Assembly: GCF_012276985.1 (NCBI RefSeq)
Contig: NZ_JAAXMM010000008.1
Coordinates: forward strand, 62,001-126,000
Origin: Agrobacterium sp. a22-2
Lineage (GTDB): Bacteria; Pseudomonadota; Alphaproteobacteria; Rhizobiales; Rhizobiaceae
Reading direction: 5' to 3'
Length of the DNA: 64,000 nt
Below the pieces are notes generated by a model. It was not told the origin of the DNA. It ran no database searches and saw only the letters and a program-made list of their open reading frames with translations. Both the position numbers and the translations under genes were made by a program. Within the stretch, counting starts at the first letter, position 1. The number at the start of each line of letters is the position of its first letter. This document shows, piece after piece, positions 42,307-51,685 of the stretch.

Positions 42307-43344
42307 ATGGACAAGAAAATCGTGCGGGCCGCCGCCGCCCAGATCGCGCCGGACCTGACCTCGCGCGAGAAGACCATCGCCCGCGTGCTGGAAACGATCC
42401 GCGAGGCGGCATCCCAAGGTGCAGAGCTGATCGTCTTTCCCGAGACCTTCGTGCCATGGTATCCCTATTTCTCCTTCGTGCTGCCGCCGGTCCTGTCGGG
42501 GCGCGAACATATCAGGCTCTACGAGGAGGCGGTCACCGTTCCGTCGCCCGCCACCAATGCGGTCGCCGCCGCCGCCCGCGAACACGGCATCGTCGTGTTG
42601 CTGGGCATCAACGAGCGCGACCACGGCACGATCTATAATACTCAGCTGCTGTTCGATGCCGATGGCACGCTGATCCTCAAGCGGCGCAAGATCACGCCGA
42701 CCTTCCACGAGCGCATGATCTGGGGGCAGGGAGATGGCTCCGGCCTCAAGGTCGTCGACAGTGCCGTCGGCCGCATCGGTGCGCTGGCCTGCTGGGAGCA
42801 TTACAATCCGCTGGCCCGCTATGCGCTGATGGCCCAGCATGAGGAAATCCATCTCGCGCAGTTTCCGGGCTCGCTGGTCGGCCCCATCTTTGCCGACCAG
42901 ATGGAGGTGACGATCCGCCATCACGCGCTCGAAAGCGGCTGCTTCGTGATCAATTCCACAGGCTGGCTGACGCCCGAACAGATCCAGTCGATCACGCCGG
43001 ACCAGGGCCTGCAGAAGGCGCTGACCGGCGGCTGCATGACGGCGATCATCTCGCCCGAGGGCAAACATCTTGCCCCGCCGATCACCGAGGGCGAGGGCAT
43101 CCTGATTGCCGATCTCGACATGAGCCTGATCGTCAAGCGCAAGCGCATGATGGATTCGGTCGGCCACTATGCCCGCCCCGAACTGCTGCATCTCGTCCTC
43201 AACGACAGGCCGACCGCCCCGATGGTCACCCCAGCCGCCCTTCCTCTTCCCGAACGGACCCAGACAAGGATCGACACCGATGGACACGAGAACCCTTCCC
43301 TCGACCGAAACGCTGATCAACGAGTTGCAGTCCTTCGGGGCTAG
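42307..43344 (+). CDS. Nitrilase, Nit6803/Sll0784 family (Nit1C)
   Basis: A 345-aa nitrilase-superfamily enzyme converting nitriles (R-CN) to carboxylic acid and ammonia. The Glu-Lys-Cys triad is visible: Glu in [11 protein letters not shown], Lys in [12 protein letters not shown], Cys in [16 protein letters not shown]. The ATG at 42307 follows AAGGACCGTGTC. Homologues in Nit1C clusters are linked to cyanide assimilation in some bacteria. It lies within a single operon and overlaps the radical SAM gene by 65 bases. Confidence 0.93.
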   Translation: MDKKIVRAAAAQIAPDLTSREKTIARVLETIREAASQGAELIVFPETFVPWYPYFSFVLPPVLSGREHIRLYEEAVTVPSPATNAVAAAAREHGIVVLLGINERDHGTIYNTQLLFDADGTLILKRRKITPTFHERMIWGQGDGSGLKVVDSAVGRIGALACWEHYNPLARYALMAQHEEIHLAQFPGSLVGPIFADQMEVTIRHHALESGCFVINSTGWLTPEQIQSITPDQGLQKALTGGCMTAIISPEGKHLAPPITEGEGILIADLDMSLIVKRKRMMDSVGHYARPELLHLVLNDRPTAPMVTPAALPLPERTQTRIDTDGHENPSLDRNADQRVAVLRG

Positions 43345-44398
43345 GCTGGTCGATCCCAAGGCGGGCCTTGAAAGCCGCCGCGGCGGCGCCGGCCCATCCG
43401 ATCACAAGGCGCTGACCATCGACGGCATGACCGTCATGGTGCCGGTGCATACGGCACCGGCCTTCGAGAGCCCCTATGTCGTCGAGAAGCCTGACGAAAC
43501 CGGCCGGAGCCGCATCAGCCGCGACGGCACTGTGCTGGGCGAAGTCTCCTTTCCGCTGCGACCGCGGTTTTACGAGCGCTCCACGGCGGAGGGCGTTCCC
43601 TATTCGCAGATCGCCGTGCTGCACGGTCGCGACGTGCTGGCGACCACGGTGCTGCAGACCTGCATCCGCTACCAAAGCCGCACCAAGACCTGTCAGTTCT
43701 GTGCCATCGGCCAGTCATTGGCGGCGGGTCGGACCATCGCCCACAAGACGCCCGCGCAACTGGCCGAGGTCGCCAAGGCCGCGGTCGAGCTGGATGGCGT
43801 CAAGCACATGGTCATGACGACAGGTACCCCCAAGGGCGACGACCGGGGTGCCGCCGTGCTGGCGGAAAGCGCCCGCTCCATCAAGGCCGCCGTCGACCTG
43901 CCGATCCAGGGCCAGTGCGAGCCGCCGGAAGACGATATCTGGTTCGAGCGCATGAAGGAGGCCGGCATCGACACGCTCGGCATGCATCTGGAGGTCGTCA
44001 CACCCGACGTCCGCGCCCGTATCATGCCCGGCAAGGCGCAGGTGCCAGTGGAGAAATACATGCGGTCCTTCGAGGCAGCGGTAAAGGTTTTTGGTCGGGG
44101 CCAGGTCTCGACCTATATCCTCGCCGGTCTCGGCGATACGCGCGAAGCCATTCTGGATATCTGCGAAAAGCTTGTCGTGACAGGCGTCTATCCATTCGTG
44201 GTGCCCTTCGTGCCGATCTCCGGCACGCCGCTGGAAAGTCATCCCACCCCATCGCCAGCCTTCATGCATTCGATCCTCGAGCCGCTGTCGCGCATGCTGG
44301 TCGAGAGCGGCCTGAGGTCCGTCGATATCAAGGCCGGCTGCGGCAAATGCGGCGCCTGCTCGGCACTGTCCACCTATGAGAGGAGACTGACCGCATGA
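43280..44398 (+). CDS. Radical SAM protein, MSMEG_0568 family
   Basis: A 372-aa protein. The cluster cysteines are spaced unusually: C in [19 protein letters not shown] supplies Cys-x9-Cys-xx-Cys. A further Cys cluster is at the C-terminus ([10 protein letters not shown]), perhaps for an extra Fe-S cluster. The start at 43280 has AAGGA upstream and overlaps the nitrilase end. It is an obligatory Nit1C component; the reaction is not known. Confidence 0.92.
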   Translation: MDTRTLPSTETLINELQSFGARLVDPKAGLESRRGGAGPSDHKALTIDGMTVMVPVHTAPAFESPYVVEKPDETGRSRISRDGTVLGEVSFPLRPRFYERSTAEGVPYSQIAVLHGRDVLATTVLQTCIRYQSRTKTCQFCAIGQSLAAGRTIAHKTPAQLAEVAKAAVELDGVKHMVMTTGTPKGDDRGAAVLAESARSIKAAVDLPIQGQCEPPEDDIWFERMKEAGIDTLGMHLEVVTPDVRARIMPGKAQVPVEKYMRSFEAAVKVFGRGQVSTYILAGLGDTREAILDICEKLVVTGVYPFVVPFVPISGTPLESHPTPSPAFMHSILEPLSRMLVESGLRSVDIKAGCGKCGACSALSTYERRLTA

Positions 44399-44937
44399 TC
44401 TTCGAACCGATCATCCCGTTCAAGACAGCCGAATACCAGGTCAAGTTCGCCACATCAGCCTGGGAGCGACGGGAGGCTCATGCCCTTCGCCGCGCCGTGT
44501 TCTGCGAGGAGCAGAAAATCTTCGATGGCGACGATCGCGATGCGATCGACGATCATGCCATTCCGATCGTCGCGCTGTCGATGCTGGGCGTGGTCTCTGA
44601 CCAGCTGGTCGGCACCGTGCGCATCCACGAGGCGGAGCCCGGGGTGTGGTGGGGGTCGCGGCTGGCGGTGCACGAGGATTTCCGCAAGATCGGCGCTCTC
44701 GGCGCCACCCTGATCCGGCTTGCGGTCTCTTCCGCCCATGCCATGGGCTGCCACCGCTTCCTTGCCAACGTCCAGGTGCAGAACGGCCTGCTGTTCCGGC
44801 GGCTGCATTGGGATGTGATCGAGGAGTTCGAGATCTACGGCAAGCCGCATCTGAGGATGCAGGCTGATCTTGCGCATTACCCGCCCTGCATCACACCCGA
44901 GGCCGGCTTCGTCGCGCTCCCGAAAAAGGCGGCCTGA
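44395..44937 (+). CDS. GNAT N-acetyltransferase, MSMEG_0567 family
   Basis: A 180-aa GNAT protein. The acetyl-CoA region is GSRLAVHEDFRKIGALGATLIRLAVSSA. It overlaps the radical SAM stop by 4 bases (ATGA) and ends 2 bases before the next start. It belongs to the Nit1C set; substrate unknown. Confidence 0.9.
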   Translation: MIFEPIIPFKTAEYQVKFATSAWERREAHALRRAVFCEEQKIFDGDDRDAIDDHAIPIVALSMLGVVSDQLVGTVRIHEAEPGVWWGSRLAVHEDFRKIGALGATLIRLAVSSAHAMGCHRFLANVQVQNGLLFRRLHWDVIEEFEIYGKPHLRMQADLAHYPPCITPEAGFVALPKKAA

Positions 44938-44939
44938 GG

Positions 44940-45908
44940 ATGTCCTTCGATCTTGCCGCCATCGCCGACAGGCTCAGGGCCAGCGCCGGCATATCAGCCA
45001 AGGCCGATATCGGCGCCGTAGCCGCCCGGCTCGGGCTCTCCAGTCAGGCTGTCGCGGTCGGCGATGATTGCGCGGCAATCCCGGATGGCGACGGTTTCCT
45101 GCTGTTGGCCATCGAAGGCTTCATCAACGAATTCGTCGCTGCCGACCCATGGTTTGCCGGCTGGTGCGGGGTCATGGTCAATATCTCGGACGTCGTCGCC
45201 ATGGGTGGACGCCCCATCGCCGTGGTCGATGCCGTCTGGGCCAACGGCGAGGACGGGGCAGCCTCTGTCTTTGAGGGCATGCGGGCGGCGGCCGAGACCT
45301 TCGGCGTTCCCATTGTTGGCGGCCATACCAATATCCGGACCGACCGCGGCCAGCTCTCGGTCGCGATTCTCGGCCGGGCCAGGCGTCTGTTGACCAGTTT
45401 CGACGCCAGGCCGGGCGACCGGTTGATCGCCGCCATCGATCACCGCGGCCGCTACCGCGAACCCTTCAACAATTGGGAAGCCGCCACGTCGGCCCCGCCG
45501 GAACGGCTGCGCGCCGACCTCGACATCTTGCCCGAGATCGCCGAGGCCGGATTGGCCTTTGCCGCCAAGGATATCAGCCAGGGCGGCATCATCGGCACCG
45601 CGATCATGCTGGCGGAATGCTCCGGCGTCGGCATTGAGATCGACCTCAAGGCCATTCCGTTGCCCGACGGCGTGGCCATGGAGCGCTGGCTGTCGACCTT
45701 TCCAAGCTTCGGGTATCTGCTTGCGGTTCCGGAGGAAAACGCCGCTGTCGTGCTGGAGCGTTTTGCCACGAGAGACATTGTGGCCGCCGTCATCGGTGCG
45801 GTGACGCCGGGCTCGCAAATCGCGGTGACCGCGGATGGGAAGCGCGAACTGATCCGCGACCACCAGGCCACGCCGCTGATGCGCCTCGCCAGGGAGGCCG
45901 CTGAATGA
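44940..45908 (+). CDS. AIR-synthase-related protein, Sll0787 family
   Basis: A 322-aa protein of the PurM/ThiL/SelD fold. The ATP-binding start is VGDDCAAIPDGDGFLLLAIEGF; later segments VVAMGGRPIAVVDAVW and DISQGGIIGTAIMLAE match the AIR-synthase family. It would phosphorylate or activate a substrate with ATP. Its stop overlaps the next start (ATGA). Confidence 0.9.
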   Translation: MSFDLAAIADRLRASAGISAKADIGAVAARLGLSSQAVAVGDDCAAIPDGDGFLLLAIEGFINEFVAADPWFAGWCGVMVNISDVVAMGGRPIAVVDAVWANGEDGAASVFEGMRAAAETFGVPIVGGHTNIRTDRGQLSVAILGRARRLLTSFDARPGDRLIAAIDHRGRYREPFNNWEAATSAPPERLRADLDILPEIAEAGLAFAAKDISQGGIIGTAIMLAECSGVGIEIDLKAIPLPDGVAMERWLSTFPSFGYLLAVPEENAAVVLERFATRDIVAAVIGAVTPGSQIAVTADGKRELIRDHQATPLMRLAREAAE

Positions 45909-47059
45909 CCCGCCCCTTGCGCATTGCCATGCTGACCCATTCGACCAATCCCCGCGGCGGCGTGGTGCATGCCATGCATTTGAGCGAAACCCTGGTGGCG
46001 CTTGGTCACGACGTGGTCTTGCACGCACCCGACGCCAGCGGCCAGGGGTTCTTTCGCCGGCCGCGATGCGGCACCGCATGCTTGCCTGTCGCTCCCGCGC
46101 CAGTACCCATGACTGAAATGGTGGAGCAGCGCGTGGCCGACTATGTGGACTATTTCGAACGACCGTCAGCGCGGGGTTTCGACCTCTACCATGCCCATGA
46201 CGGCATTTCCGGCAATGCCCTGGCGACCTTGAAGGAGCGCGGGCTGATCCGCGGATTTGCCCGGACCGTCCACCATATCGACCAGTTTTCCGATCCGCGC
46301 CTGATGAACCTACAACACCGCTCGATCGACCGTGCCGACCGCTTCTTCACCGTCAGTTCGATGTGGCAAGCGCTGCTCGCTGCCGAGGGCAAGGCATCGG
46401 TCAATGTTGGAAACGGCGTCGACACGACCCGTTTTTCGCCTCGGCAGGACGAGAGGGACGTTGGCTTGCGCACACGGCTCAACCTGCCGTCAGGTCCTGT
46501 CTTTCTCGGTATCGGCGGCGTAGAGGCCCGCAAGAACACGCTTGGTATTCTCCAGGCCTTCGCCCAGCTCAAGGCGGTCAGGCCGGATGCGCAACTGGTG
46601 ATTGCCGGCGGTGTGTCGCTGCTGGATCATGGTGTCTACCAGAGCGAATTCCACGCTGTGCTCAAAGGATTGCCCGCTCTTCGCGGTGCCGTGCACCTGA
46701 TCGGCGCGGTCGCGGACGAGGACATGCCGGCGCTGTTTCGACTGGCCGATGCGCTGGTCTTTCCTTCGGTGAAGGAAGGGTTCGGCCTTGTCGTGCTGGA
46801 GGCCATGGCAAGCGGCGTGCCGGCCGTCGTCTCCTCCATCGCGCCGTTTACCGAATATCTCTCGCCCGATGATGCCATCTGGTGCGATCCGCGCAATCCG
46901 GCCTCGATCGCCGAGGCCATGATGCTGTCGCTTGCCGAGCCGATCCGTCGCCGGCTGCTGCCTGCAGGGCTTGCCGTTGCCGCCCGTCACGGCTGGCAGA
47001 AGACCGCCGAGGCCCATATCGCCAGTTATCTTGAACTCAGGGAGCCCGCCGATGCCTGA
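45905..47059 (+). CDS. Glycosyltransferase, MSMEG_0565 family
   Basis: A 384-aa GT4-type (GT-B) glycosyltransferase. The C-terminal sugar-nucleotide motif is visible as FPSVKEGFGLVVLEAMASGVPAV (E-x7-E type). The N-terminus reads IAMLTHSTNPRGGVVHAMHL. It is a standard Nit1C gene; the acceptor is unknown, which suggests that the pathway product is glycosylated. Confidence 0.9.
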   Translation: MTRPLRIAMLTHSTNPRGGVVHAMHLSETLVALGHDVVLHAPDASGQGFFRRPRCGTACLPVAPAPVPMTEMVEQRVADYVDYFERPSARGFDLYHAHDGISGNALATLKERGLIRGFARTVHHIDQFSDPRLMNLQHRSIDRADRFFTVSSMWQALLAAEGKASVNVGNGVDTTRFSPRQDERDVGLRTRLNLPSGPVFLGIGGVEARKNTLGILQAFAQLKAVRPDAQLVIAGGVSLLDHGVYQSEFHAVLKGLPALRGAVHLIGAVADEDMPALFRLADALVFPSVKEGFGLVVLEAMASGVPAVVSSIAPFTEYLSPDDAIWCDPRNPASIAEAMMLSLAEPIRRRLLPAGLAVAARHGWQKTAEAHIASYLELREPADA

Positions 47060-47339
47060 AATGCGTTTTGTCGTGACCTGGCCCGGTGGCCGGGACGAGG
47101 AATGTTATTCGCCCTCACTGATCATCAAGGATTTCTTCGCCGAGGGGCAGAGCTATCCGCTTGCCGATTTCCTCGACCGCAGCCGACAGGCGTTCACCAT
47201 CGCCAGCGATCGGGTGGAGGCCAAATACGGATTTCCCTGCTCGCTCGCCCGCGGCCAGCTTGCCCGCATCGAGACCGCCGCGTCAGGCTTTCGCGACCGC
47301 CAAGCCGCCACCGTCCTCATGAAGACTTTCCTCGCTTAA
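47052..47339 (+). CDS. MSMEG_0570-family nitrogen starvation response protein
   Basis: A 95-aa protein starting MPEMRFVVTWPGGRDEECYSPS with the FDxSRQAF-type FLDRSRQAFTIAS middle, characteristic of the MSMEG_0570/Sll0785-like small Nit1C protein. Start at 47052, overlapping the glycosyltransferase by 8 bases; upstream in-frame start at 46932 is inside that gene. Confidence 0.88.
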   Translation: MPEMRFVVTWPGGRDEECYSPSLIIKDFFAEGQSYPLADFLDRSRQAFTIASDRVEAKYGFPCSLARGQLARIETAASGFRDRQAATVLMKTFLA

Positions 47340-47349
47340 GGAGCGAACC

Positions 47350-48624
47350 ATGACCCCGTTTACCTTGAAGAGCCACTATCAGGCTGTTGTCATTGGCGGA
47401 GGCCAGGCCGGGCTCTCGGCCAGCCATTATCTCCAGATCCAGGGCATCACCCATGTCGTGTTCGAGGCGAAGACCGCCGCCCACAAATGGCGCGACCAGC
47501 GCTGGGACGCGTTTTGCCTGGTCACGCCCAACTGGCAATGCCAATTGCCCGGCCATGCCTATGATGGGCCGGACCCCCATGGCTTCATGGTGAAGGACGA
47601 GATCCTCGACTATGTCGGACGGTTTATCGAGAAAGTGGATGCGCCGATCCTCGAAAACACCGTCGTGACATCGGTCGAACGGCTCGGCGATGGTTTTCGC
47701 GTCGAAAGTTCCGCCGGCGCGGTGACGGCGGATGCCGTGATCATCGCCACCAGCCTTTATAGCGAACCGGCCGTTCCGCGCGCCGCAGAACGGCTGCCGG
47801 AAACGATCACCCAGGTCCATACCGCCGATTATCGCAATGCGGACCAATTGCCGGAGGGCGCTGTCATGGTTGTCGGCTCCGGCCAGTCCGGTTGCCAGAT
47901 CGCCGAGGACCTGCATCTGGCCGGCCGCAAGGTGCATATGGTGACCGGCAACGCGCCGCGCTGCGCCCGCTTCTACCGCGGCCGCGACGTGGTCGATTGG
48001 CTCGCCGATATCGGCCAGTACGACATCACCATCGCCCATGACGGCATGGGCAAGAAAAGGCACGATACCAACCACTACCTGACCGGCCGCGACGGCGGCC
48101 GCGACATCGATCTCCGTAAATTCGCGCTGGAAGGCATGGCGCTCTATGGCCGCATGGAGACGGTCAGTGGCGGCCGCATGATCTTCGCTGCGAACCTGAA
48201 AGCCAATCTGGACGAGGCCGACCGGGTCTATAACGGCATCAACGCCTTGATCGACCGCCATATCGCGGAGAAGGGCATCGCGGCGCCGGAAGGCTCCGTG
48301 TATCAGCCGCTCTGGTCCCCGGACCAGGAGATCACCGAACTCGATCTCGTCGCAGAGGGCATCACGTCGGTCGTCTGGGCGACCGGGTTTCGGCCGGACT
48401 GGTCCTTCGTCGGCCTGCCGATCTTCGACGGCACGGGCTATCCGGTGCAGCGTCGCGGCGTGACCGGCATCCCCGGCGTCTATGTTCTCGGCCTGCCCTG
48501 GCTGTGGACCTGGGGCTCCGGCCGTTTCCTCAGCGTCGGCAAGGATGCCGAGCATGTGGTCCGTCACCTCACGGATTTCGTTGGCGAAAACCAGCCAGCT
48601 CCAAACCGGGTTATGGCCGGGTGA
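47350..48624 (+). CDS. FAD oxidoreductase, MSMEG_0569 family
   Basis: A 424-aa flavin monooxygenase-like enzyme. FAD motif [17 protein letters not shown] near residue 13, NAD(P)H motif [17 protein letters not shown] near 175. AAGGAGCGAACC precedes the ATG. It completes the Nit1C set and is paralogous to the monooxygenase at 21940-23235. It probably acts on the nitrile-pathway intermediate. Confidence 0.92.
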   Translation: MTPFTLKSHYQAVVIGGGQAGLSASHYLQIQGITHVVFEAKTAAHKWRDQRWDAFCLVTPNWQCQLPGHAYDGPDPHGFMVKDEILDYVGRFIEKVDAPILENTVVTSVERLGDGFRVESSAGAVTADAVIIATSLYSEPAVPRAAERLPETITQVHTADYRNADQLPEGAVMVVGSGQSGCQIAEDLHLAGRKVHMVTGNAPRCARFYRGRDVVDWLADIGQYDITIAHDGMGKKRHDTNHYLTGRDGGRDIDLRKFALEGMALYGRMETVSGGRMIFAANLKANLDEADRVYNGINALIDRHIAEKGIAAPEGSVYQPLWSPDQEITELDLVAEGITSVVWATGFRPDWSFVGLPIFDGTGYPVQRRGVTGIPGVYVLGLPWLWTWGSGRFLSVGKDAEHVVRHLTDFVGENQPAPNRVMAG

Positions 48625-48668
48625 AACCGCGGCCGAGTTGCCGTTCTCTTGCGATAAGGAAACCCATC

Positions 48669-49505
48669 ATGAACATGATGCCGGGCGATCTTCCCACCCT
48701 TTGCAGGTCCAGCGCCCGGTCCCGGGCGCTCGTCGAGGCTGCGCTTTGCCCGCAGATCTTGCTCGGCATGCCGCATCTGACGCCCTTCGGCCTGTCGCGC
48801 ACATGGTTGCTGAAGGAGCTCGGGCATCGGCACTGGCTTCTCCTGGCCGGTCGGCTGGGCCTCGATGACGCCGATTTCCGCACCCCGGACGGTGGCGAAG
48901 CCTATGCAGCTTTTTCGGCTCTGAAGATCGACGCCCGGTTGTCGCAGGGCCGCCCCAATGCGGTCCTGACGATCCGTTCCAGCCTCTACCGCGTCTCCGA
49001 TACGCGTACGGAAAGCGTCCATGCATTGCAGGTCGATGGCTGCGAGATCGGGACGGTCGTGCTTCAATCGGTCTTCGTGGCCCGCACCGGGCAGGACAAC
49101 CGGTCCATCCGGCGCTCCCTGGTCCGCCATTTCCGGGCTGAGGGTCCTGCTGCGCAGAGCCTGCTGACGGAAGACATCGCAGCCTTACGCCTATGGAGCG
49201 GGCCGGAAGGCCCCCCGGAACGGGACATGTCTTTCCAGCCCTGTCCGTTTGAAGAGTTCAACGGCGCCGGACTGCTCTACTTTGCCGAATATGTTGGCCT
49301 GATGGGCCGTGCCTTCTGTCAATGGGAGGGGCTGGCGGCAGTGGAGAGGCTGGATCGGCCGATGTCGGTGCTTTTCTACGGCAATATCAATCAGGGTGAG
49401 AACCTTTGCATTGGCTTCTATCGATCAGATGATCTGAAACAGGCGAGCCGTTGCGCCATTCAGCGGCCGGATGGCTCTGTTCTGGTTCGCGCTTTCTTTG
49501 GCTAG
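48669..49505 (+). CDS. LnmK/Pnap_2097-family biosynthetic protein
   Basis: A 278-aa protein with the GMPHLTPFGLSRTWLLKELG start typical of LnmK/Pnap_2097 hot-dog-fold proteins and the later RSSLYRVSDTRTES region. LnmK is a bifunctional acyltransferase/decarboxylase of polyketide synthesis; the role here is unknown. Start at 48669 follows AAGGAA. It is 44 bases after the Nit1C oxidoreductase and co-oriented, so it may be part of this operon. It is not in the basic Nit1C set. Confidence 0.7.
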   Translation: MNMMPGDLPTLCRSSARSRALVEAALCPQILLGMPHLTPFGLSRTWLLKELGHRHWLLLAGRLGLDDADFRTPDGGEAYAAFSALKIDARLSQGRPNAVLTIRSSLYRVSDTRTESVHALQVDGCEIGTVVLQSVFVARTGQDNRSIRRSLVRHFRAEGPAAQSLLTEDIAALRLWSGPEGPPERDMSFQPCPFEEFNGAGLLYFAEYVGLMGRAFCQWEGLAAVERLDRPMSVLFYGNINQGENLCIGFYRSDDLKQASRCAIQRPDGSVLVRAFFG

Positions 49506-49593
49506 GAAGATGGTCGCGGGGCAACACAGCGATGCGCCTGGTGCCCTGTCAGATCAGAAATTTTCCGGATTCAACAGAATCTCAGACAACAAA

Positions 49594-49615
49594 AAAGCCC
49601 GGAAAACCGGGCTTT
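49594..49615 (-). terminator. Terminator of tRNA-Leu (bidirectional hairpin)
   Basis: AAAGCCCGG (49594-49602), loop AAAA, CCGGGCTTT (49607-49615). On the minus strand it is followed by a run of T, so it ends tRNA transcription. It may also serve the plus-strand gene ending at 49505. Confidence 0.85.
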
Positions 49616-49658
49616 CTGTTTGCTTCTGGACCATCTAGGATGGTCTGAAACGGGAATT

Positions 49659-49745
49659 TGGTGCCCAGAAGAGGACTCGAACCTCCACACCCTTTCGAGT
49701 ACCAGCACCTGAAGCTGGCGCGTCTACCAATTCCGCCATCTGGGC
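49659..49745 (-). tRNA. tRNA-Leu (anticodon CAG)
   Basis: The minus strand reads GCCCAGATGGCGGAATTGG as 5' end, and GTTCGAGTCC in the T loop; the 3' CCA is encoded. The 7-base acceptor stems pair (GCCCAGA with TCTGGGC). The anticodon arm is CCAGC-TTCAGGT-GCTGG, giving CAG. Long variable arm (TACTCGAAAGGGTG) is typical of leucine. Length 87 nt. Confidence 0.96.
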
Positions 49746-49755
49746 GACGGTCAGG

Positions 49756-49784
49756 CATGTAAGGGGGTGGCCCTTTCCTGTCAA
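49756..49784 (-). promoter_or_regulatory. Sigma-70 promoter of tRNA-Leu
   Basis: On the minus strand TTGACA (49784-49779), a 17-base spacer, and TACATG (49761-49756) lie about 10 bases before the tRNA 5' end. Confidence 0.7.
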
Positions 49785-50206
49785 CTGGCTTTTTGAAGTT
49801 TTCGTGTCGAACGTGAAAAAACCTTGTATCAGGCTGCAGTTAAGGGCGCGATGGCATCCGGAGACGGGATGCCATCAAACGAGTCCTCAGGCGCTCGTTG
49901 CCACCAAGAGCCATGTCGTTCTCCCATGCCACAAGTAGCATTGGTTCCAGCACTTGAGCGCCGGTAGTTTCCGCAAATAGAGCGGCCCTTTATGTCTCCG
50001 AAAAGACACGATCCCATTCGACAAAGTGATTGGCTGGACACAGGTTTGGTCATAGGATCTTTGCTTGGGACGGCAAGGGGCGAGACTTGCTGGCCGATCT
50101 GTTGAAATGCTGGTCGTTCCACGGGCTTTCAGCGCTCGTGGAGAGATCGAACAACGAGCCGTAATGATCCCGGACATCGCTTCGGGATCTCTTGAGGAGA
50201 GTGTGA
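49785..50206. other. Intergenic region with a 10-bp perfect hairpin
   Basis: No gene supported. GATGGCATCC at 49850-49859 pairs with GGATGCCATC at 49867-49876. There is no T run, so it is not a simple terminator. A second short stem-loop surrounds 50168-50190. Confidence 0.45.
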
Positions 50207-50623
50207 ATGTCTATGATCCGCAATGCTCTCATCGGCGCGGTGATGAGCCTGACCGGCGCCTTGCCGCAGTCGGTGCTCGCTGCCATGCCGGTGGCGCCTT
50301 CGGTGTCTGCGCCGTCCGTTGCATCCGACATTGTCGATGTGCGGGTCGTCTGCGACCGAAATGGCTGCTACGATCGCCCGGTTTATCGCCCGCCGCCGCC
50401 GCGTCCGATCTATCGGCCGCCACCGATCTATTACCCGCCGCCGATCTATCGGCCGCCGCCGCCGCCGATCTACTATCCGCCACCGGTCTATCGGCCGCCG
50501 GCCCGCAATTGGTCGCTGCATGTGCGCTGGTGCCTGGATCGATATCGGTCCTACAATCCTGAGACAAACCGGTATCTGGCCTATGACGGCTACTACAAGG
50601 CTTGCCGGTCGCCCTATTATTGA
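50207..50623 (+). CDS. BA14K-family protein with Pro-rich linker
   Basis: A 138-aa exported protein. A signal peptide covers about residues 1-25 (ALIGAVMSLTGALPQSVLA). Residues about 58-100 are low-complexity repeats of YRPPP/IYYPPP. The C-terminus (HVRWCLDRYRSYNPETNRYL, then YYKAC) is the BA14K signature seen in Brucella and rhizobia. Likely periplasmic or envelope-bound; function uncertain. Confidence 0.85.
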   Translation: MSMIRNALIGAVMSLTGALPQSVLAAMPVAPSVSAPSVASDIVDVRVVCDRNGCYDRPVYRPPPPRPIYRPPPIYYPPPIYRPPPPPIYYPPPVYRPPARNWSLHVRWCLDRYRSYNPETNRYLAYDGYYKACRSPYY

Positions 50624-50645
50624 GGCGCTGTCGTTCAACAGGTGG

Positions 50646-50671
50646 GGCGGGGACGAAAGTTCCCGCCTTTT
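50646..50671 (+). terminator. Terminator after the BA14K gene
   Basis: GGCGGGGAC-GAAA-GTTCCCGCC stem with a GAAA tetraloop (one wobble pair) followed by seven T. Confidence 0.8.
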
Positions 50672-50672
50672 T

Positions 50673-50978
50673 TCATGAGGGGCTTTCCGTCTCCGACTGC
50701 GCCCTGTCGGTGTGTCCGAGGTCGCGCTCGGGGTCAATGATGTCGCGCACCCGCTGCTTCAACTCCTTTGGCCCCGGAAAGCCGCCGTCGCGCTTGCGCT
50801 CCCAGATCAGCGCGTCATTCAGGCGGATTTCGAAATTGCCGCCGGTGCCGGGTATCAGCGCCACTTCGCCAAGATCGCCGCCGAAGGTCTGCAGCAGTTC
50901 CTGCGCCATCCAGCCGGCGCGCAAAAGCCAGTTGCACTGGGTGCAGTAGAGAATGGTGATGCGGGGTTTGTCGTTCAT
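50673..50978 (-). CDS. SelT/SelW/SelH-family redox protein
   Basis: A 101-aa protein with a thioredoxin-like fold start and CxxC (YCTQCNW, near residue 11), and the later GGNFEIRLNDALIWERKRDGG region typical of the Rdx family. Selenocysteine is replaced by cysteine. Convergent with BA14K. Confidence 0.85.
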   Translation of the reverse strand: MNDKPRITILYCTQCNWLLRAGWMAQELLQTFGGDLGEVALIPGTGGNFEIRLNDALIWERKRDGGFPGPKELKQRVRDIIDPERDLGHTDRAQSETESPS

Positions 50979-51110
50979 TGTTCGTCTCCACGGGGGCCGG
51001 TCACGATAATGTCAACTGATTTACTCATATTTTGACCGCCGTCCAGCTTGAGTTCGTGCGAGGCAATCCGCAGACAGGGACACATGTCAATTCACCAGAA
51101 GGAAAACCAG

Positions 51111-51557
51111 ATGTCCAATCCTCCCGACCGCAACCGACTGATCGTTCCAGCCCTCGCGCCGGTTTATAGCGGCGGCTATGTCACCGTTGAAACCATTCTG
51201 CGCGTCGTCGCCGGCGTCCTGCTCGTCACCCATGGCTATGGCAAGATCCTCAATCCGATGGGGACCGTCGGCATGGTCGAGGGCCTGGGCTTCTATCCCG
51301 GCGTCTTCTGGTCGCCGTTGCTGGCCGCCACCGAATTCTTCGGCGGTATTCTCGTCGCCATCGGGCTTTTCACCCGGCCTGCGGCTGTCGCCGCGACCAT
51401 CGTGCTGCTGGTCACGGTCTATTTCCATGGCGTGGTTCAGGCGCAGGGCCTTGCCGGCGCGGAAAAGTCGATCCTCTGGGCGGCTATCTTCCTGTTCTTC
51501 GCGTTCCGGGGTGGCAATGCGCAATCCGTGGACGCCAGACTGAAGAAAGTCTTCTGA
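51111..51557 (+). CDS. DoxX-family membrane protein
   Basis: A 148-aa protein with four hydrophobic segments (VAGVLLVTHGYGKILN, LLAATEFFGGILVAIGLF, AATIVLLVTVYFH, AAIFLFFAFRGG), as in DoxX. The ATG at 51111 follows AAGGA; an upstream ATG is at 51084. Role in redox or membrane physiology unclear. Confidence 0.85.
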   Translation: MSNPPDRNRLIVPALAPVYSGGYVTVETILRVVAGVLLVTHGYGKILNPMGTVGMVEGLGFYPGVFWSPLLAATEFFGGILVAIGLFTRPAAVAATIVLLVTVYFHGVVQAQGLAGAEKSILWAAIFLFFAFRGGNAQSVDARLKKVF

Positions 51558-51571
51558 TCCCGAAGATCATG

Positions 51572-51603
51572 AGGCGGCGGATATATTTGTCCGCCGCCTT
51601 TAT
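51572..51603 (+). terminator. Terminator after the DoxX gene
   Basis: AGGCGGCGGA (51572-51581) pairs with TCCGCCGCCT (51590-51599), followed by TTTAT. Confidence 0.7.
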
Positions 51604-51685
51604 CCTGCGATGCGCCATCTTGAATGCTGCGCCGCATCGTGGTCATTTGCATGTCAGGATTTGAGCGAGGGGCAGGGGCACAGGC

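Noticed and set aside
50380..50510. Repeated CCGCCGCC tracts in the BA14K gene as a possible regulatory repeat
   Set aside because: They encode the Pro-rich linker in frame and need no further explanation.
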